This document shows positions 10,596-22,058 of a stretch of 64,000 nucleotides of DNA, in pieces. The position numbers and the translations under genes were made by a program. The DNA lies in the NCBI RefSeq assembly GCF_001659605.2, contig NC_035161.2, positions 930,001 through 994,000 on the forward strand, in the 5' to 3' direction. The first letter of the stretch is position 1. The number at the start of each line of letters is the position of its first letter. This stretch comes from Manihot esculenta (lineage: Eukaryota; Streptophyta; Magnoliopsida; Malpighiales; Euphorbiaceae). The notes under the pieces are model-generated. The model saw nothing but the letters and a program-made list of their open reading frames with translations, searched no databases and was not told the DNA's origin.

Positions 10596-12475
10596 TGATA
10601 TAGCATATTTTAGCCCATTTTATCATCATGTTATTGATGTTTATTTGCAACTATTCTACCTAATTTTGTGGTTTTAATCATGTTTTACAGATATTAGGTG
10701 CAAAGGAACATTTTGGAGAAAATGTTCTTAAAAATGCCAAAAAGTGCTAAAAATGGAACAGCCACTTTTGGAGGCACTTTCGGGGGCCGAAAGTCTCCTC
10801 CAGAGACGAAACTCAACAACCTTCGGAAGCACCTTCGGCCGCCGAAAGTGTCCTCCAGAGACGAAACTCGGGTATCTTCGGTCGCCGAACCTCAGACCTT
10901 CGGCCGCCGAACCTTCAACTTCAGATCCGCACGCCCAGCCTTCGGGGGCAATGTTTGGAAGCTAAAAATCAACCTCCACAAGCCAAAATAAGGAAGGAAA
11001 AGACACCATGAAGCCAATGCTCCTCAATTGCCTTATTTGGAGCAAAAGAGATCAAGCATGCCAAGTTGTCCCATGTGTGGAGCAACTCAAGGAAAGTATT
11101 TGAATTCCAAATCTTCAAGATTCATATTCAAACTTTTGAATTAAAAATCCAACTTGCAAGGGAAGCCAAATCTTGAAGATCACATGTTTCCCATTTTATG
11201 CCATGCACATTCAAAATTCAAAAGGAGGCTCCATCTTCCTATTTAGTGCATGGGCAGCCTCTTGGACTTCTAGGGCAACTTCTTGAAGATCTTGGACAGC
11301 AATTAAAAGACTAAGGAGTCCCCAATTGCCTCTTCAAGCACTCCCCACGTTTTTGCCTTCACTCATACACAAAGGAGGCACATGCAAGGCCAAGGACACT
11401 TTGGGCAATCCCTAAAAGTTGCATGGACACCCAAGAAACCCTAGGCAGCCTCTCAAGACATATTTAATGGCCTCAAAGACTCAAGAACAGCAACTTTGGA
11501 ACCTTGGACAGCAACTTCACCAAGGGAGGCGCCACCTCTATCTTCTTCCCCAATTTCGGTTTTTCTTCTTCCTTCTTTTATTTTTCTGTTTTGATTCAGC
11601 CATGAGTGGTTGAAACCCTTATTCTCGTTGAGGATTGGTTGAAACTAAGGTTGTTTAAAGGATTGTGAGATCTGAACAGAAACTTTTATCTTTGATTTTA
11701 TTCAATATTCATGCAATTGATGCTTAATTCCATGATTGCTTTGTTGTTATGATCAAATTGGCCATTTGGTTCTTGATTGCAAGATAATTAATTGTTGGTT
11801 GGGATTGTTTCTTAGTCCGTAATTGCTGGAAATATTCTGACTTAAGAACACTTGGTGTAAAAGCCAAGGAATTGCATGATCTAGCACCATCTAAGCCTTT
11901 GGAGTAGCTAGGGTTGGATCTCTTTAGTTCTTTGTGCAATTGGCAATTGTTTTGATGCCTATGGCCCAAGGGCTTACCTTGGCAATTTGCTAATTATTAA
12001 TTGATTAGAGGGCCTACCCTAATTAATTTAATCATAAGAAGAGACATGGTTTTGGTGAGAAGCATATTCCACCACCATAACTAACCTATTGAACTAATAA
12101 AGTAAATCCATGTTTCAATGATCAATCCAAACAACCAAGGTGAATCCATATCTTCAACTAGACCTTTCTCATATTGAATTACCTCTTATTTTAATTAATT
12201 AGTTGCTAGTTTGATTACCTTCAGTAGTTATTTAATTGCTTTTGATAGTTGCTAGTCACAACACTCTCAAAACCCCCCTTTTTACTTTTTGCACTTTAGT
12301 TTTGTTTTACTACTTGCTTTCAATTGTGCTTCCAATTAAATATCTTGGTCATATTGAGGAAAATAGGTAAGTGACAATTCTCTGTGGATTCGATCCTTTC
12401 ACCACTGTCTACAAGTTGTAAATTGTTGATAACCCGAAAGGTTATTTTTGACCGGCTTCGACAACCACACTGTCA
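10596..12475 (+). repeat. 5' LTR of B1
   Basis: Begins TGATATAGCATATTTTAGCCC-like and ends CACACTGTCA. It contains the palindrome array (10761-10951), and the U5-side motif CTCTGTGGATTCGATCC that is common to all family B LTRs here. Differences from the 3' LTR are concentrated in the first 400 bases. An open frame of 64 codons (11419-11613) is identical in both LTRs but looks accidental. Confidence 0.9.
10761..10951 (+). repeat. TTCGGC(C)GCCGAA palindrome array inside an Athila-like LTR
   Basis: About 190 GC-rich bases with repeated TTCGGCCGCCGAA-type palindromes separated by CCTCCAGAGACGAAACTC. The spacer is the reverse complement of the GAGTTTCGTCTCTGGAGG spacer of forward family A LTRs. 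The same place in LTRs of B2 (about 32440-32480) and B3 (about 41410) has no such array. Confidence 0.85.
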
Positions 12476-12480
12476 AAAAT

Positions 12481-12498
12481 TGGCGCCGTTGCTGGGGA
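12481..12498 (+). other. Athila-type primer-binding site of B1
   Basis: TGGCGCCGTTGCTGGGGA, five bases after the 5' LTR. This is the sequence usual in Athila-like plant elements (tRNA-Asp primer by common assignment). B2 has the same site with one change at 29810. Confidence 0.85.
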
Positions 12499-12709
12499 AT
12501 TGTTATAACTTGTTTATTTTTCTTTCATGACCAGATCTGAATGTAGGGACACATTGCCCTTTGATCCAGAAATCGAACGCACACTCAGAAGATTAGGAAA
12601 GTAGCCTGCCGAACCTTCTGCCCAAACTTCGGCCGCCGAAGCCCTCCCATTTTCGGCCGCCGAACTTGCTTCACCCCAGCAACCGAATTTCACACCGCAG
12701 ATATGAATC

Positions 12710-13132
12710 ATGAATGAGATAAGTGAATCTGACCTTTCTTTTGAAATTTCTAAACTCACATCTCTTGTAAAAATTATTGCCAGAAGATATGTTCAGCCAC
12801 CAAGGCCATGTGAGATCTGTGGATATGTGGGACACCCAACTGATCAATGTCCCACACTTTATCAGTATGACCAACCGATGCATGCGTTTGAAAGATTCAA
12901 TAGCCAGCCAATACATGCATCTGGAGGATACTATGAACGGCCAAAAAAAGATCCGTACCATGACACATACAACCCATATTGGGGAGACCAACCAAACTAT
13001 GGCTATAACAACTACCAGGATTATCAAGGATATCAAGCCCAACCAGAACCTTCAAATCCAAATCAGCACCTTGAAAAGATGATGGAAACAATGGTAAGTT
13101 CCATGCAAAGCCTGCAACAGAAATTAGGATAG
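12710..13132 (+). pseudogene. Gag remnant with one CCHC zinc knuckle (B1)
   Basis: A 140-codon frame starting MNEISESDLSFEIS. Residues 34-47 form a complete CX2CX4HX4C nucleic-acid-binding knuckle (CEICGYVGHPTDQC). It is followed by a tyrosine-, proline- and asparagine-rich stretch and a short helical tail (HLEKMMETMVSSMQSLQQKL). A full Athila gag is several hundred residues longer; the capsid part is missing, so the product could bind RNA but not build a particle alone. It lies after a leader with two TTCGGCCGCCGAA palindromes (12628-12640, 12652-12664). B2 has the homologous frame in a more damaged state. Confidence 0.7.
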
Positions 13133-13194
13133 CTGACTGCATCCGTGTTGAGAAGAGAGCAAGAGCTTCAAGATGTGGAGGATGAAGATGAAAG

Positions 13195-13965
13195 TTGGCA
13201 AGTACAGAACAAGCTGCTGAAGAGGCACAACCAGAAAACTATTTGCTCAAACAAACTGATCAAACGGAGCCTGTTGATAATTTAGATATCATTGATTGTT
13301 TGAGTGAAAATATTTTTTATATAAATCAAGATGATATACTAAACGATGATCCTTGCAGGGAAGAGAGCCAGAAAGAGCCAGAACTGAAAGAAATTGACTG
13401 TTACATCCAACAGGTGGACTGCAGCCATACACAGAATGAAGAAAGCACTGAAACACCTCTTCAGAAGGATGCGCAGAAGGGCCTTGCGCAATCTGAAACA
13501 CCTTCAGGCGCTCCCTTTCAGCTTCCAATGCATGAGAGCTCTCCCAGTCCTCTCTTTCAGTCCAATCTTGCGCAGAAGGAGGAAACTGAAACTCCTTTAA
13601 TCCTTCCAATGCAAACAACCTATGCTCACAAGGAACAAATGGTATTCCAAGATCCAAAACCAAAGGACCATGCGGATCAATGCCTTCCCAAACCTCCAGA
13701 TAAGGTAGAATTTGTGTTGCTTGTATTCAGTACTAAATTACAGCCAGCCATGGAGAAACATGAATTGGAGTTCAAAGTGTTTCCCAATCATCTCAAAAAT
13801 GCCAACATAAGGGCTAGAGGCACACCTCATCTGAAAGAGGAGAGGCTAATCATGTTGCTTCATGAGTACATGGAAAAAATAGGATGGGCTATGACCAAAT
13901 CAAAGGGAGCTCTACACTTTTTGCTCAATGCAGTTGGGACTCTTTTTCCTTCCCCAATTACTTGA
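13195..13965 (+). pseudogene. Gag-pol linker remnant of B1, pol domains deleted
   Basis: A 256-codon frame rich in E, Q and P in its first 150 residues (a typical linker). It ends in a segment resembling the region just before RT in Athila pol (KVFPNHLKNA ... EERLIMLLHEYMEKIGWAM). In complete elements RT follows directly. Here the sequence runs into 3' noncoding DNA after about 20 more codons, so protease activity, RT, RNase H and integrase are absent. The matching B2 frame (30649-31287) has the same join. The start at 13195 is simply the first ATG; the frame may continue from upstream. Confidence 0.7.
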
Positions 13966-14978
13966 GCCGTGATCAAGTGGATCCCACCATGCACACCACA
14001 CCAGGGGAGTACTCAGTTTCCTTTGTTCTTTTATGTTTTCAATACATTGAGGACAATGCATGATTTAGGTGTGGGGGTGCATATCTCTGAATTTTACTTT
14101 ATTTTTGCTTTTATTTTTAGTTTGCTTGCATTAGGTGAAATTTTTTCATTTTTTTTTTAATTTATTTAGTTTTTGCTTTCAATAACACACACACAACCAC
14201 AACAATACTCTTCTTTTTGTTTTGCTCTACTCATCATATAGACTATGTTAGATGAGTCTTTCTTTTCATGACCCCATTGATGTGATGACTCTTTAAACTT
14301 AAGTTGAATCACTTGCAGTGAGTTGTATTCATTTTTGGAAATTGCTTTCTGAATTGAATCTTTGAGCTTGCCATGGTGAAAAATATACTGATGACCCTCA
14401 ATCGATTGAGAAAAAATTTAAATTGTGTGAATGAACTTAACATGGCTTGATTTAGCAATTGGTGTTGATTTGCCCAAATCATTGTGAGAAAAGAAATTCA
14501 GCAAAGGCAAAGACCTCAAAAGCACAATATAAAAAATTATTCCAATGGTCAAAAGACTATGAACAGAGCTAGTAGCCACTTGGATAGGTGACCAACTGAG
14601 TAACTGGGGGTGGGTATCACCAATATTCACTTTCACGTCAAAAGGTTGGTGACTTGTTCAAGCAAGATCAAAGTGCAAAAGCTTGAATAAAGTACTTCAA
14701 GGTAAGGGCAAGTCACTCCGAAAGCTAGAAAAGGTCTTAATGAAAACAATATGTGCATGTATGTCTCTCTTGAGGAAAACAAATCCTAGCCATGGTAGGT
14801 AAAGGGAAACAAGGAAAGGAGGTGAGTAACCTTGGTGCATATATTCTTCACTGCAATGCTTCAAAGTAAGGGTCTAGAGTAAGAGCTAAAGTGGTAATAA
14901 GGAACAAGTGGTAGAGAAAACTCATTTGACTATGTTTATTTGCTTGAGGACAAGCAAAAGGCTAAGTGTGGGGGTATT
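13966..14978 (+). other. Conserved 3' noncoding region of B1 with stem-loop and polypurine tracts
   Basis: About 1 kb without a supported gene, yet clearly alike in B1, B2 (31290-32290) and B3 (40280-41273). It begins after pol with ACCACACCAGGGG, holds an internal purine-rich word AGGTGTGGGGGTGCATAT (about 14067-14084), conserved blocks such as GACCCCATTGATGTGATGAC, a stem-loop (14939-14958) and the terminal polypurine tract ending GTGTGGGGGTATT at 14978. Confidence 0.7.
14939..14958 (+). other. Stem-loop before the polypurine tract (B1)
   Basis: TTTGCTTG-AGGA-CAAGCAAA, an 8-bp perfect stem with a 4-base loop, about 10 bases before the terminal polypurine tract. It is identical in B2 (32251-32270) and slightly decayed in B3 (41234-41253). 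Confidence 0.8.
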
Positions 14979-16859
14979 TGATAGAACATATTTTAGCCCA
15001 TTTTATCATCATGTTATTGATGTTTATTTGCATCTATTCTACCTAATTTTGTGGTTTTAATCATGTTTTACAGATATTAGGTGCAAAGGAACATTTTGGA
15101 GAAAATGCTCTTAAAAATGTCAAAAAGTGCTAAAAATGGAACAGCCACTTTCGGAGGCACTTTCGGGGGCCGAAAGTCTCCTCCAGAGACGAAACTCAAC
15201 AACCTTCGGAAGCACCTTCGGCCGCCGAAAGTCTCCTCCAGAGAAGAAACTCGGGCATCTTCGGCCGCCGAACCTCAGACCTTCGGCCGCCGAACCTTCA
15301 ACTTCAGATCCGCACGCCTAGCCTTCGGGGACAATGTTTGGAAGCCGAAAATCAACCTCCAAAAGCCAAAATAAGGAAGGAAAAGACACCATGAAGCCAA
15401 TGCTCCTCAATTGCCTTATTTGGAGCAAAAGAGATCAAGCATGCCAAGTTGTCACAAGTGTGGAGCAACTCAAGGAAAGTATTTGAATTCCAAATCTTCA
15501 AGATTCATATTCAAACTTTTGAATTAAAAATCCAGCTTGCAAGGGAAGCCAAATCTTAAAGATCACATGTTTCCCATTTTATGCCATGCACATTCAAAAT
15601 TCAAAAGGAGGCTCCATCTTCCTATTTAGTGCATGGGCAGCCTCTTGGACTTCTAGGGCAACTTCTTGAAGATCTTGGACAGCAATTAAAAGACTAAGGA
15701 GCCCCCAATTGCCTCTTCAAGCACTCCCCACGTTTTTGCCTTCACTCATACACAAAGGAGGCACATGCAAGGCCAAGGACACTTTGGGCAATCCCTAAAA
15801 GTTGCATGGACACCCAAGAAACCCTAGGCAGCCTCTCAAGACATATTTAATGGCCTCAAAGACTCAAGAACAGCAACTTTGGAACCTTGGACAGCAACTT
15901 CACCAAGGGAGGCGCCACCTCTATCTTCTTCCCCAATTTCGGTTTTTCTTCTTCCTTCTTTTATTTTTCTGTTTTGATTCAGCCATGAGTGGTTGAAACC
16001 CTTATTCTCGTTGAGGATTGGTTGAAACTAAGGTTGTTTAAAGGATTGTGAGATCTGAACAGAAACTTTTATCTTTGATTTTATTCAATATTCATGCAAT
16101 TGATGCTTAATTCCATGATTGCTTTGTTGTTATGATCAAATTAGCCATTTGGTTCTTGATTGCAAGGTAATTAATTGTTGGTTGAGATTGTTTCTTAGTC
16201 CGTAATTGCTGGAAATATTCTGACATAAGAACACTTAGTGTAAAAGCCAAGGAATTGCATGATCTAGCACCATCTCTAAGCCTTTGAAGTAGCTAGGGTT
16301 GGATCTCTTTAGTTCTTTATGCAATTGGCAATTGTTTTGATGCCTATGGCTTGGGCTTACCTTGGCAATTTGCTAATTAGTAATTGATTAGAGGGCCTAC
16401 CCTAATTAATTTAATCATAAGAAGAGACATGGTTTTGGTGAGAAGCATATTCCACCACCATAACTAACCTATTGAACTAATCAAGTAAATCCATGTTTCA
16501 ATGATCAATCCAAACAACCAAGGTGGATCCATATCTTCAACTAGACCTTTCTCATATTGAATTACCTCTTATTTTAATTAATTAGTTGCTGGTTTGATTA
16601 CCTTCAGTAGTTATTTAATTGCTTTTGATAGTTGTTAGTCACAACACTCTCAAAACCCCCCCTTTTTACTTTTTGCACTTTAGTTTTGTTTTACTACTTG
16701 CTTTCAATTGTGCTTCCAATTAAATATCTTGGTCATATTGAGGAAAATAGGTAAGTGACAATTCTTTGTGGATTCGATCCTTTCACCACTGTCTACAAGT
16801 TGTAAATTGTTGATAACCCGAAAGGTTATTTTTGACCGGCTTCAACAACCACACTGTCA
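14979..16859 (+). repeat. 3' LTR of B1
   Basis: Mate of 10596-12475, offset 4383 bases. Begins TGATAGAACATATTTTAGCCC-like, carries the palindrome array at about 15144-15334, ends CACTGTCA. Reverse LTR A2 resumes straight after at 16860. Confidence 0.9.
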
Positions 16860-17971
16860 CATCATAAAACAATCATAGAAAACATGCAAAGGAAGGCTGG
16901 ACAGGGCATCTTCGGTGGCAGGTTCGGCGGCCGAAAGTCCCTCCAGAGCCGAAAGTCATGCACCTTTGGCGGCACCTTCGGCGGCAGAAAGTGCCAGACT
17001 GAGACGAAACTCACCCTCCTTCGGCGGCAGGTTCGGCAGCCGAAACTTCCCTCCAGAGCCGAAAGTCCAAACTTTCGGAGGCGAGTTTAGGCGGCCAAAA
17101 TGCCTTCGAAGGCAGGTTCGGCGCCCGAAAGGTCCTTCGGCTGCCGAACCTGAGTTCTTCCAGAAAGGGAAGAACTCGGGCCTCTATGCACAAATGCCTC
17201 CTAAACCTTTCAATCAAGCATCCAACACTTCTACAACATGCATATACACAAACATAAGCATATAGGGGTCTCAAACTAGTCTAAACCCCAACCAAAACAC
17301 ATCTAACATACAAATATAACATACATTATCTATAAACTCAGCATTAACCCTATCAACAAACAACTAACCTAAACATGCTTTTCTACCCCACAAACCTTCA
17401 TAAAACTTTCATAAAACATACAAGAAGGGTAGGATCTAAGCTTACCTCTTGAAGGTCGAGAGGAGAGATGATCCTTAACTTGGAGGTAGGAGAAATCTAG
17501 CTCCTTGGATCTCCAAGCTCCACAACATGATCTTAACTCCAAAAATTGATCTTAACTCCAAAAATCTTCAAAACCAAGATAAAGCTTGTTAAAACTTGAA
17601 AGATTTGAAGAAAATCCTCAAAACCAACCATGGGAGGGCATGGACTCACCGTTGGCTGAAAATAGGGGAGAAAACTCGCCCATTTTCGGCCATGGGGCCT
17701 TTTATAGATGGCTGGCCAGGCCACCTTCGGAAGCCAAAGGTGACTCCAAAAATCATGCATGTTCGGCGGCCGAACATGAGGTTCGGCGGTCGAACCTGGA
17801 TTTTCCTCTATGGTTATTTTCATTCAAAATTCAATTTCTTTCTCACTTAAAACCATAAAATACATGAAAACATTTTATAAAAACATGATTTTACCCTTTT
17901 AGAGGTTTCCAACATCTGAGATTCCACCAGACGGTAGGAATTCCGATATCAGAGTCTAGCCGGGTATTACA
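16860..17971 (-). mobile_element. Family A 3' LTR, reverse strand (copy A2), second part
   Basis: Continuation of 9465-10595 after the B1 insertion, ending GGGTATTACA at 17971 (reverse of TGTAATACCC). It holds the reverse palindrome cluster (about 16905-17152, TTCGGCGGCCGAA form), a reverse TATA box at 17698-17706, and the promoter-proximal palindrome pair at about 17759-17793. Confidence 0.85.
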
Positions 17972-18020
17972 TTCTCCCCCCATTAAGAACATTCGTCCCC
18001 GAATGTTTCTCAACTAATAC
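17972..18020 (-). mobile_element. Stub of the interior of reverse element A2: polypurine tract and stem-loop
   Basis: On the minus strand this reads, towards the LTR, a stem-loop with arms GAACATTCG/CGAATGTTT (17987-18008) and a purine tract ending GGGGGGAGAA against the LTR start. It is cut off at 18020 by insertion of the next reverse element. The same stem and tract occur at 20225-20262 and 27471-27506. Confidence 0.8.
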
Positions 18021-20224
18021 TGTAACAGCCCGGAAATCGGCCTGGCACCCGGACCGCGACCGGCGCTAGGATCCAGATCGGCTTAAGGCCGCCGAGACCC
18101 GTAGCAAGCCAAAAGACATGCTAAACCTGCTCAACACATGGCATAATCCCATACATGGTCAACTCATGCATAAAACTGCAAAACTGTTTCTCAAAACTGC
18201 TATGCTTAAACTGAACTCATACTGAATTGAACTATACGCACTCAGAGAGTGGATACCTGCTGGGGTATCGTACAGTAATTGTATGCACTCAAAAGAGTGA
18301 GTACCTACTGTGGTACCATACAGTGGCTGGAAATCAGATGCATAAAACACACAACGCAAACATAGCCATGTACATCGGGATTATCCATACTCTAGGGCCA
18401 AGCACAATACTACCCATTCATATCTGACTCATCATAACATAACTCATATACTTAACTTTACAATCTTTACATAATTAAGTTTACATGTCCACTAGCTATT
18501 CATACTGTACAATCACAACCTATCTATACTATTACACAAGCTGGCTTCCTCTGTACAAGCCTTCTACCCTTTACCTGCAGCATCAACCACTAACCTGCAA
18601 AAACTGTGAGGGGGGGGAGAGGGGTGAGCTACAAGAGCCCAGTGAGTAGGAACAAATAAAGTCATGCACTAATGGAATGCATCACAGCACAACCATATCA
18701 CAACAAGGATGGGCCTGACCTCCAAAACTTCCACCCGGTAGGTCTAGCTGGCTAGGGTCACTACCTCGGGCTGTCTGGCTGGCCAGGACTTATAACAGCT
18801 GGCTGTTGGACTAATGGAGGTCTACCTTGGTCCACCCACACCAACAGCTCATTATGCAATGCTTCATACTCGTGATACTAGTGCAAACATCCTACTACAT
18901 AATATCATGATGCATGAACATGCTTAAAGCTTTTATTTAAAAATGTAAAGGTTAGTCCCACTCACCTCTGGCTGATGCTCAACAACTAACTCTGAAACTG
19001 CACCTCAACTCCTCGGGTCCACATCTACACAAATGGACACGAGTAAGGGTCTAAACTAGCTCAAACACAGTTCTAGAAACTCCCCATAAACTCCCCTAAA
19101 ACATCCTAAAACAATCACATAAAGCATGCAAAGAAAGGCTGGACAGGGCACCTTCGGCGGCAGGTTCGACGGCCGAATACCCTCTCCAGAGATGAAACTC
19201 GCCTACTTTCGGCGGCCAAACTCCACCTTTCGGTGGCCGAAAGTCCTTTCGGGGGCAAGGTTTGAGGGCTGAAAGCACTCCAGAGCCAAAAGTCTACAAC
19301 CTTCGGCGGCACTTTCGGCGGCCGAAACTCCACTCCAGAGCCGAAAGTCTAAGCCTTCGGGTGCGAGCTTAGGCAGCCGAAACTACCACTCAGCAGGTTC
19401 GGCGGCCGAACCCTCCTTCGGCGGCTGAACCTGGTTCCTGCAACAGGGCAGAAACTAGGTCGACTCATGCACAACTCCCCCAAATCTTGCTCAAACATGC
19501 TCTAAACACACCACAACTTACATATATACTTATATATTCACAAAGGGGTCTGTAACTAGCCTATATCCCCAACAAAATACACTCAAAACCACAAATAGCA
19601 CAAGATCACCTCAAAACCCTCAAAAGTTCAATACATGCAACCAACCATGAAAACTCCTTAAAACCCTCAAAAATCATGAAAACATGTTAGGAATCTCCAT
19701 AAACCTCTTGTAAACAAAAGGATAGAAGTTCCTAACGTGAAGAAGTGGAGGAAACCCTGTCCAAATCATCACACTTTTCAAAACTCAACCTTTTTACTCA
19801 AAATACTCAAAACTAATATAAATCTTTGTAAAACACTCAAAGATTTGAAAGAACACAAGAAAATCACATAGAGAGGAGAGAAGACACACCTGAGACGGCT
19901 GGGGGGTCGGAAGACCTACCCCTTGACCGACTGAAGGCCCCCATAAATAGTGGCTGGCCAAGCCACCTTCGGCAGCCGGACGTGCCTCCTAAACCATGCA
20001 ACGTTCGGCGGCCGAAAGTCCACTTTCGGCGGCCGAACCTAGCAAACTCCTCCATGCAATTTCTTGCCAAAACTCAACTGCTTTTACACTTAAGATCCAT
20101 TTAAAATACTCTAAAACCTTTAAAACATTTTGAAAACACACTTTTTACCCTTCTAGAGAAAACCGGCACCGGAAATTTCGTCGGAACACCGGAATTCTAG
20201 GCCCCACTCTAGCCGGGTATTACA
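18021..20224 (-). repeat. 3' LTR of A3 (reverse)
   Basis: Full-length 2204-bp LTR. The reverse palindrome cluster lies at about 19150-19432 and the promoter-proximal pair at about 20003-20039. The TATA-like word CTATTTATGG (minus) is at 19941-19950. A region at 18235-18345 has repeated GTACC/GGTACC-type short palindromic words around the phrase CTCAGAGAGTG, also present in the 5' LTR copy at 22548-22630. Confidence 0.9.
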
Positions 20225-20240
20225 TTCTTCCCCCCTTTAA

Positions 20241-20262
20241 GAACATTCGTCCCTGAATGTTC
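20241..20262 (-). other. Stem-loop before the polypurine tract (A3)
   Basis: Arms GAACATTC/GAATGTTC around a 6-base centre, followed (minus strand) by a purine tract ending GGGGGGAAGAA at the LTR boundary. Confidence 0.75.
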
Positions 20263-20869
20263 CACAAAAGGAAAAGAACCAAAACAGGCAAACAAGCCTA
20301 AACTCTCTTCTAACCAAGATACAGGTGTACTACCACTAGGGATCTCTGGTCCTAAACTCACTGACTAATGTGTCCAGATCCCTCCTGTTACTCAAATTAG
20401 GTGAGATCCTCTATGATCACCACCTCTGGTCCACTATAACCTGTACTTGAATCTGACACAACTCTCAGAACTCCAAACATTCTCTAACCATCTCCTAAGA
20501 CTCATCATGCTTCCTCTACGCTACTCTGATCTTACCTTAACACCTCATTCATAACTCTCACAACCCTCTTTTCCTTCTGACTCTAAAACATTCTCATCAC
20601 TTATAGCATAACTCTCATAATTCCTTTTCTTCCTTCTTCCTCTTCTCTTTCCTTTCTATCTCATCCTATTACTTGTCATAATCTCCAAAGAGACAACACT
20701 CATCTCAAATCTTAATCTGTTCATACTTACCATATTCTCATTACTCTTTATCTTATGTACTCCTCTTATACTACCTCCTAAGAGAATAAGAGTCAATCTA
20801 TTCCCTAACACCTCTCTGTCTCCAACCATTACTCCTCTTCCTCTCTTACTCTAACCAGCAGGTAGAAAC

Positions 20870-21329
20870 CTGACAACTTATCTGAGAAACCTCAAATAAC
20901 TCTCCGATCTCTGATACTGAAACTGATCCTCTAATCTACTAGCTAGTCTCTCTCTCTCTCAGCCAAAACTAGAGCTCTCAGGTAACCCTTCCTATGCGCC
21001 GCACGAGCCTGCTAGGCTGTCACCAGACTTCTAGGCATTCTACTCTGCCCCTTCTGAAAACTGCTATTGATCCATCCTGACTCTGAATCTGGCTACTTTG
21101 TCGCTACCGACCAAAGTAGTAGAACAAGTAGAAACTTAGTCCATACCAAAAGTGACATCTAGACAATGAAGTCTACGACCTCACAATCAAGTGGACAGAA
21201 TCTACCTCAGTCAACACTGAACTGGCAGACTGACTCTGCCTCAGATGGATCACCCTAAGGCCCACAGACCTATAGAGAACAGCCTAACCTAGAAGTCATC
21301 GACCATCCTTCCAACAGCTCACGGAGCAA
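20870..21329 (-). pseudogene. Decayed protease and pre-RT linker (A3)
   Basis: Read on the minus strand, this stretch aligns by eye with the protease region of A8 and A9: words such as GATCCATC-GAGGCAGAGTCAGTCTGCC, then CAGGATGG and CAGGCTCGT in the same order. The frame is broken throughout, with many changes. Beyond 20870 towards the LTR the DNA is purine-rich on the minus strand, and I can no longer match it to RT. Confidence 0.5.
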
Positions 21330-21728
21330 CTAAGAAAGAAAAGAACACCAGAGCTCACTGAAACACACATCAACATGAAAAGAAAGTGTACCTAGCACCA
21401 CTGGTGCTGATGTGCCCGCTCCTCTACCTCTACCTCTCACCTGTGGCTGAGCTAAGCCACCTAGAACTCCCTGCTGAGTCTGCATCCTCCTAGGTGCCAC
21501 GGGACATTGACGAATATAGTGACCTTCCTGGCCACACCGATAGCACGCTGTCATCCCATAATGACATACTCCTCTATGTCGTCTTCCACACCTCACGCAT
21601 GGAATCACCTCCACTCTAGGATTAGCACCAACTCCTGCACTCTCAACTGCTCTTCCTAACCTTCTCCTCCTAGATCTCCTGGAACCTCTAACTCTCCTCT
21701 TCCTCTCTGAGGTAGCTGTACTCACCAA
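21330..21728 (-). pseudogene. Gag C-terminal part with CCHC zinc knuckle (A3)
   Basis: 132 codons: an arginine-rich stretch (KRRVRGSRRSRRRRLGR), then the complete knuckle CYRCGQEGHYIRQC preceded by CVRCGRRHRGVC, then a glycine/arginine-rich tail. The homologous knuckle in A8 has lost its first cysteine, so this copy shows the ancestral form. It lacks the capsid core that should come before it. Confidence 0.7.
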
Positions 21729-21773
21729 TGAGGAAGCAGTTCGCTCAGCAACTGAATTGGCAGAACCTACCGT

Positions 21774-22058
21774 CTACTCCCCCACTGATCTCTCTCCAAA
21801 ACCTTCTATTGGCCCTTCTATCTCCATAGCTTCTACTCTCGGCTGCTCCTCTCTTCCAACCTCTCTCACCTCAACAGATCTCCATCTGATCTCTGACTCC
21901 TCTCTGATCCTCTCAAGAGATCTCTCAAAACTCCTTAAAATCCACCTTCTCATCTCACTGGATTGCTCCCTGGGCAAAGGAGAGTAAGCACTGACATCTT
22001 CCCTCAAGGGTGAAACCCCTGCCCAACCTGAATCTGTAGGAGAACGGCTACCACTCAT
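21774..22058 (-). pseudogene. Gag N-terminal fragment (A3)
   Basis: Begins MSGSRSPTDSGWAG at 22058, matching the gag start MRGSRQSARLTG of A8 (49364), and follows a TTCTCTGAG-type context like A8. About 95 codons rich in E, R and S, then a stop. Only 45 bases separate this from the zinc-knuckle frame, so the whole retrotransposon gag core has been deleted. Confidence 0.6.

Larger units (their letters stand above)
10596..16859 (+). mobile_element. Complete non-autonomous Athila-like Ty3/gypsy element B1
   Basis: Two LTRs of 1880-1881 bp (10596-12475 and 14979-16859) with TG...CA ends bracket a 2.5-kb interior. The flanks are CATTA (10591-10595) and CATCA (16860-16864), a 5-bp target duplication with one change. 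The primer site is Athila-type (12481-12498), and the polypurine tract ends at 14978. The interior keeps a gag zinc knuckle and the linker before RT, then jumps to the 3' noncoding region: protease, RT, RNase H and integrase are missing. B2 shares the same deletion, so this is a family moved in trans. The LTRs are very similar, so insertion was fairly recent. It sits in reverse LTR A2. Confidence 0.9.

Noticed and set aside
11419..11613. 64-codon open frame, identical in both B1 LTRs (also 15802-15996)
   Set aside because: Identity follows from LTR identity; ends in a phenylalanine-rich run from T-rich DNA; not conserved in B2 or B3 LTRs.
12671..13042. Minus-strand frame of 123 codons opposite the B1 gag (likewise 29843-30397 opposite B2 gag)
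   Set aside because: Shadow of the gag frame; present because both elements are homologous there.
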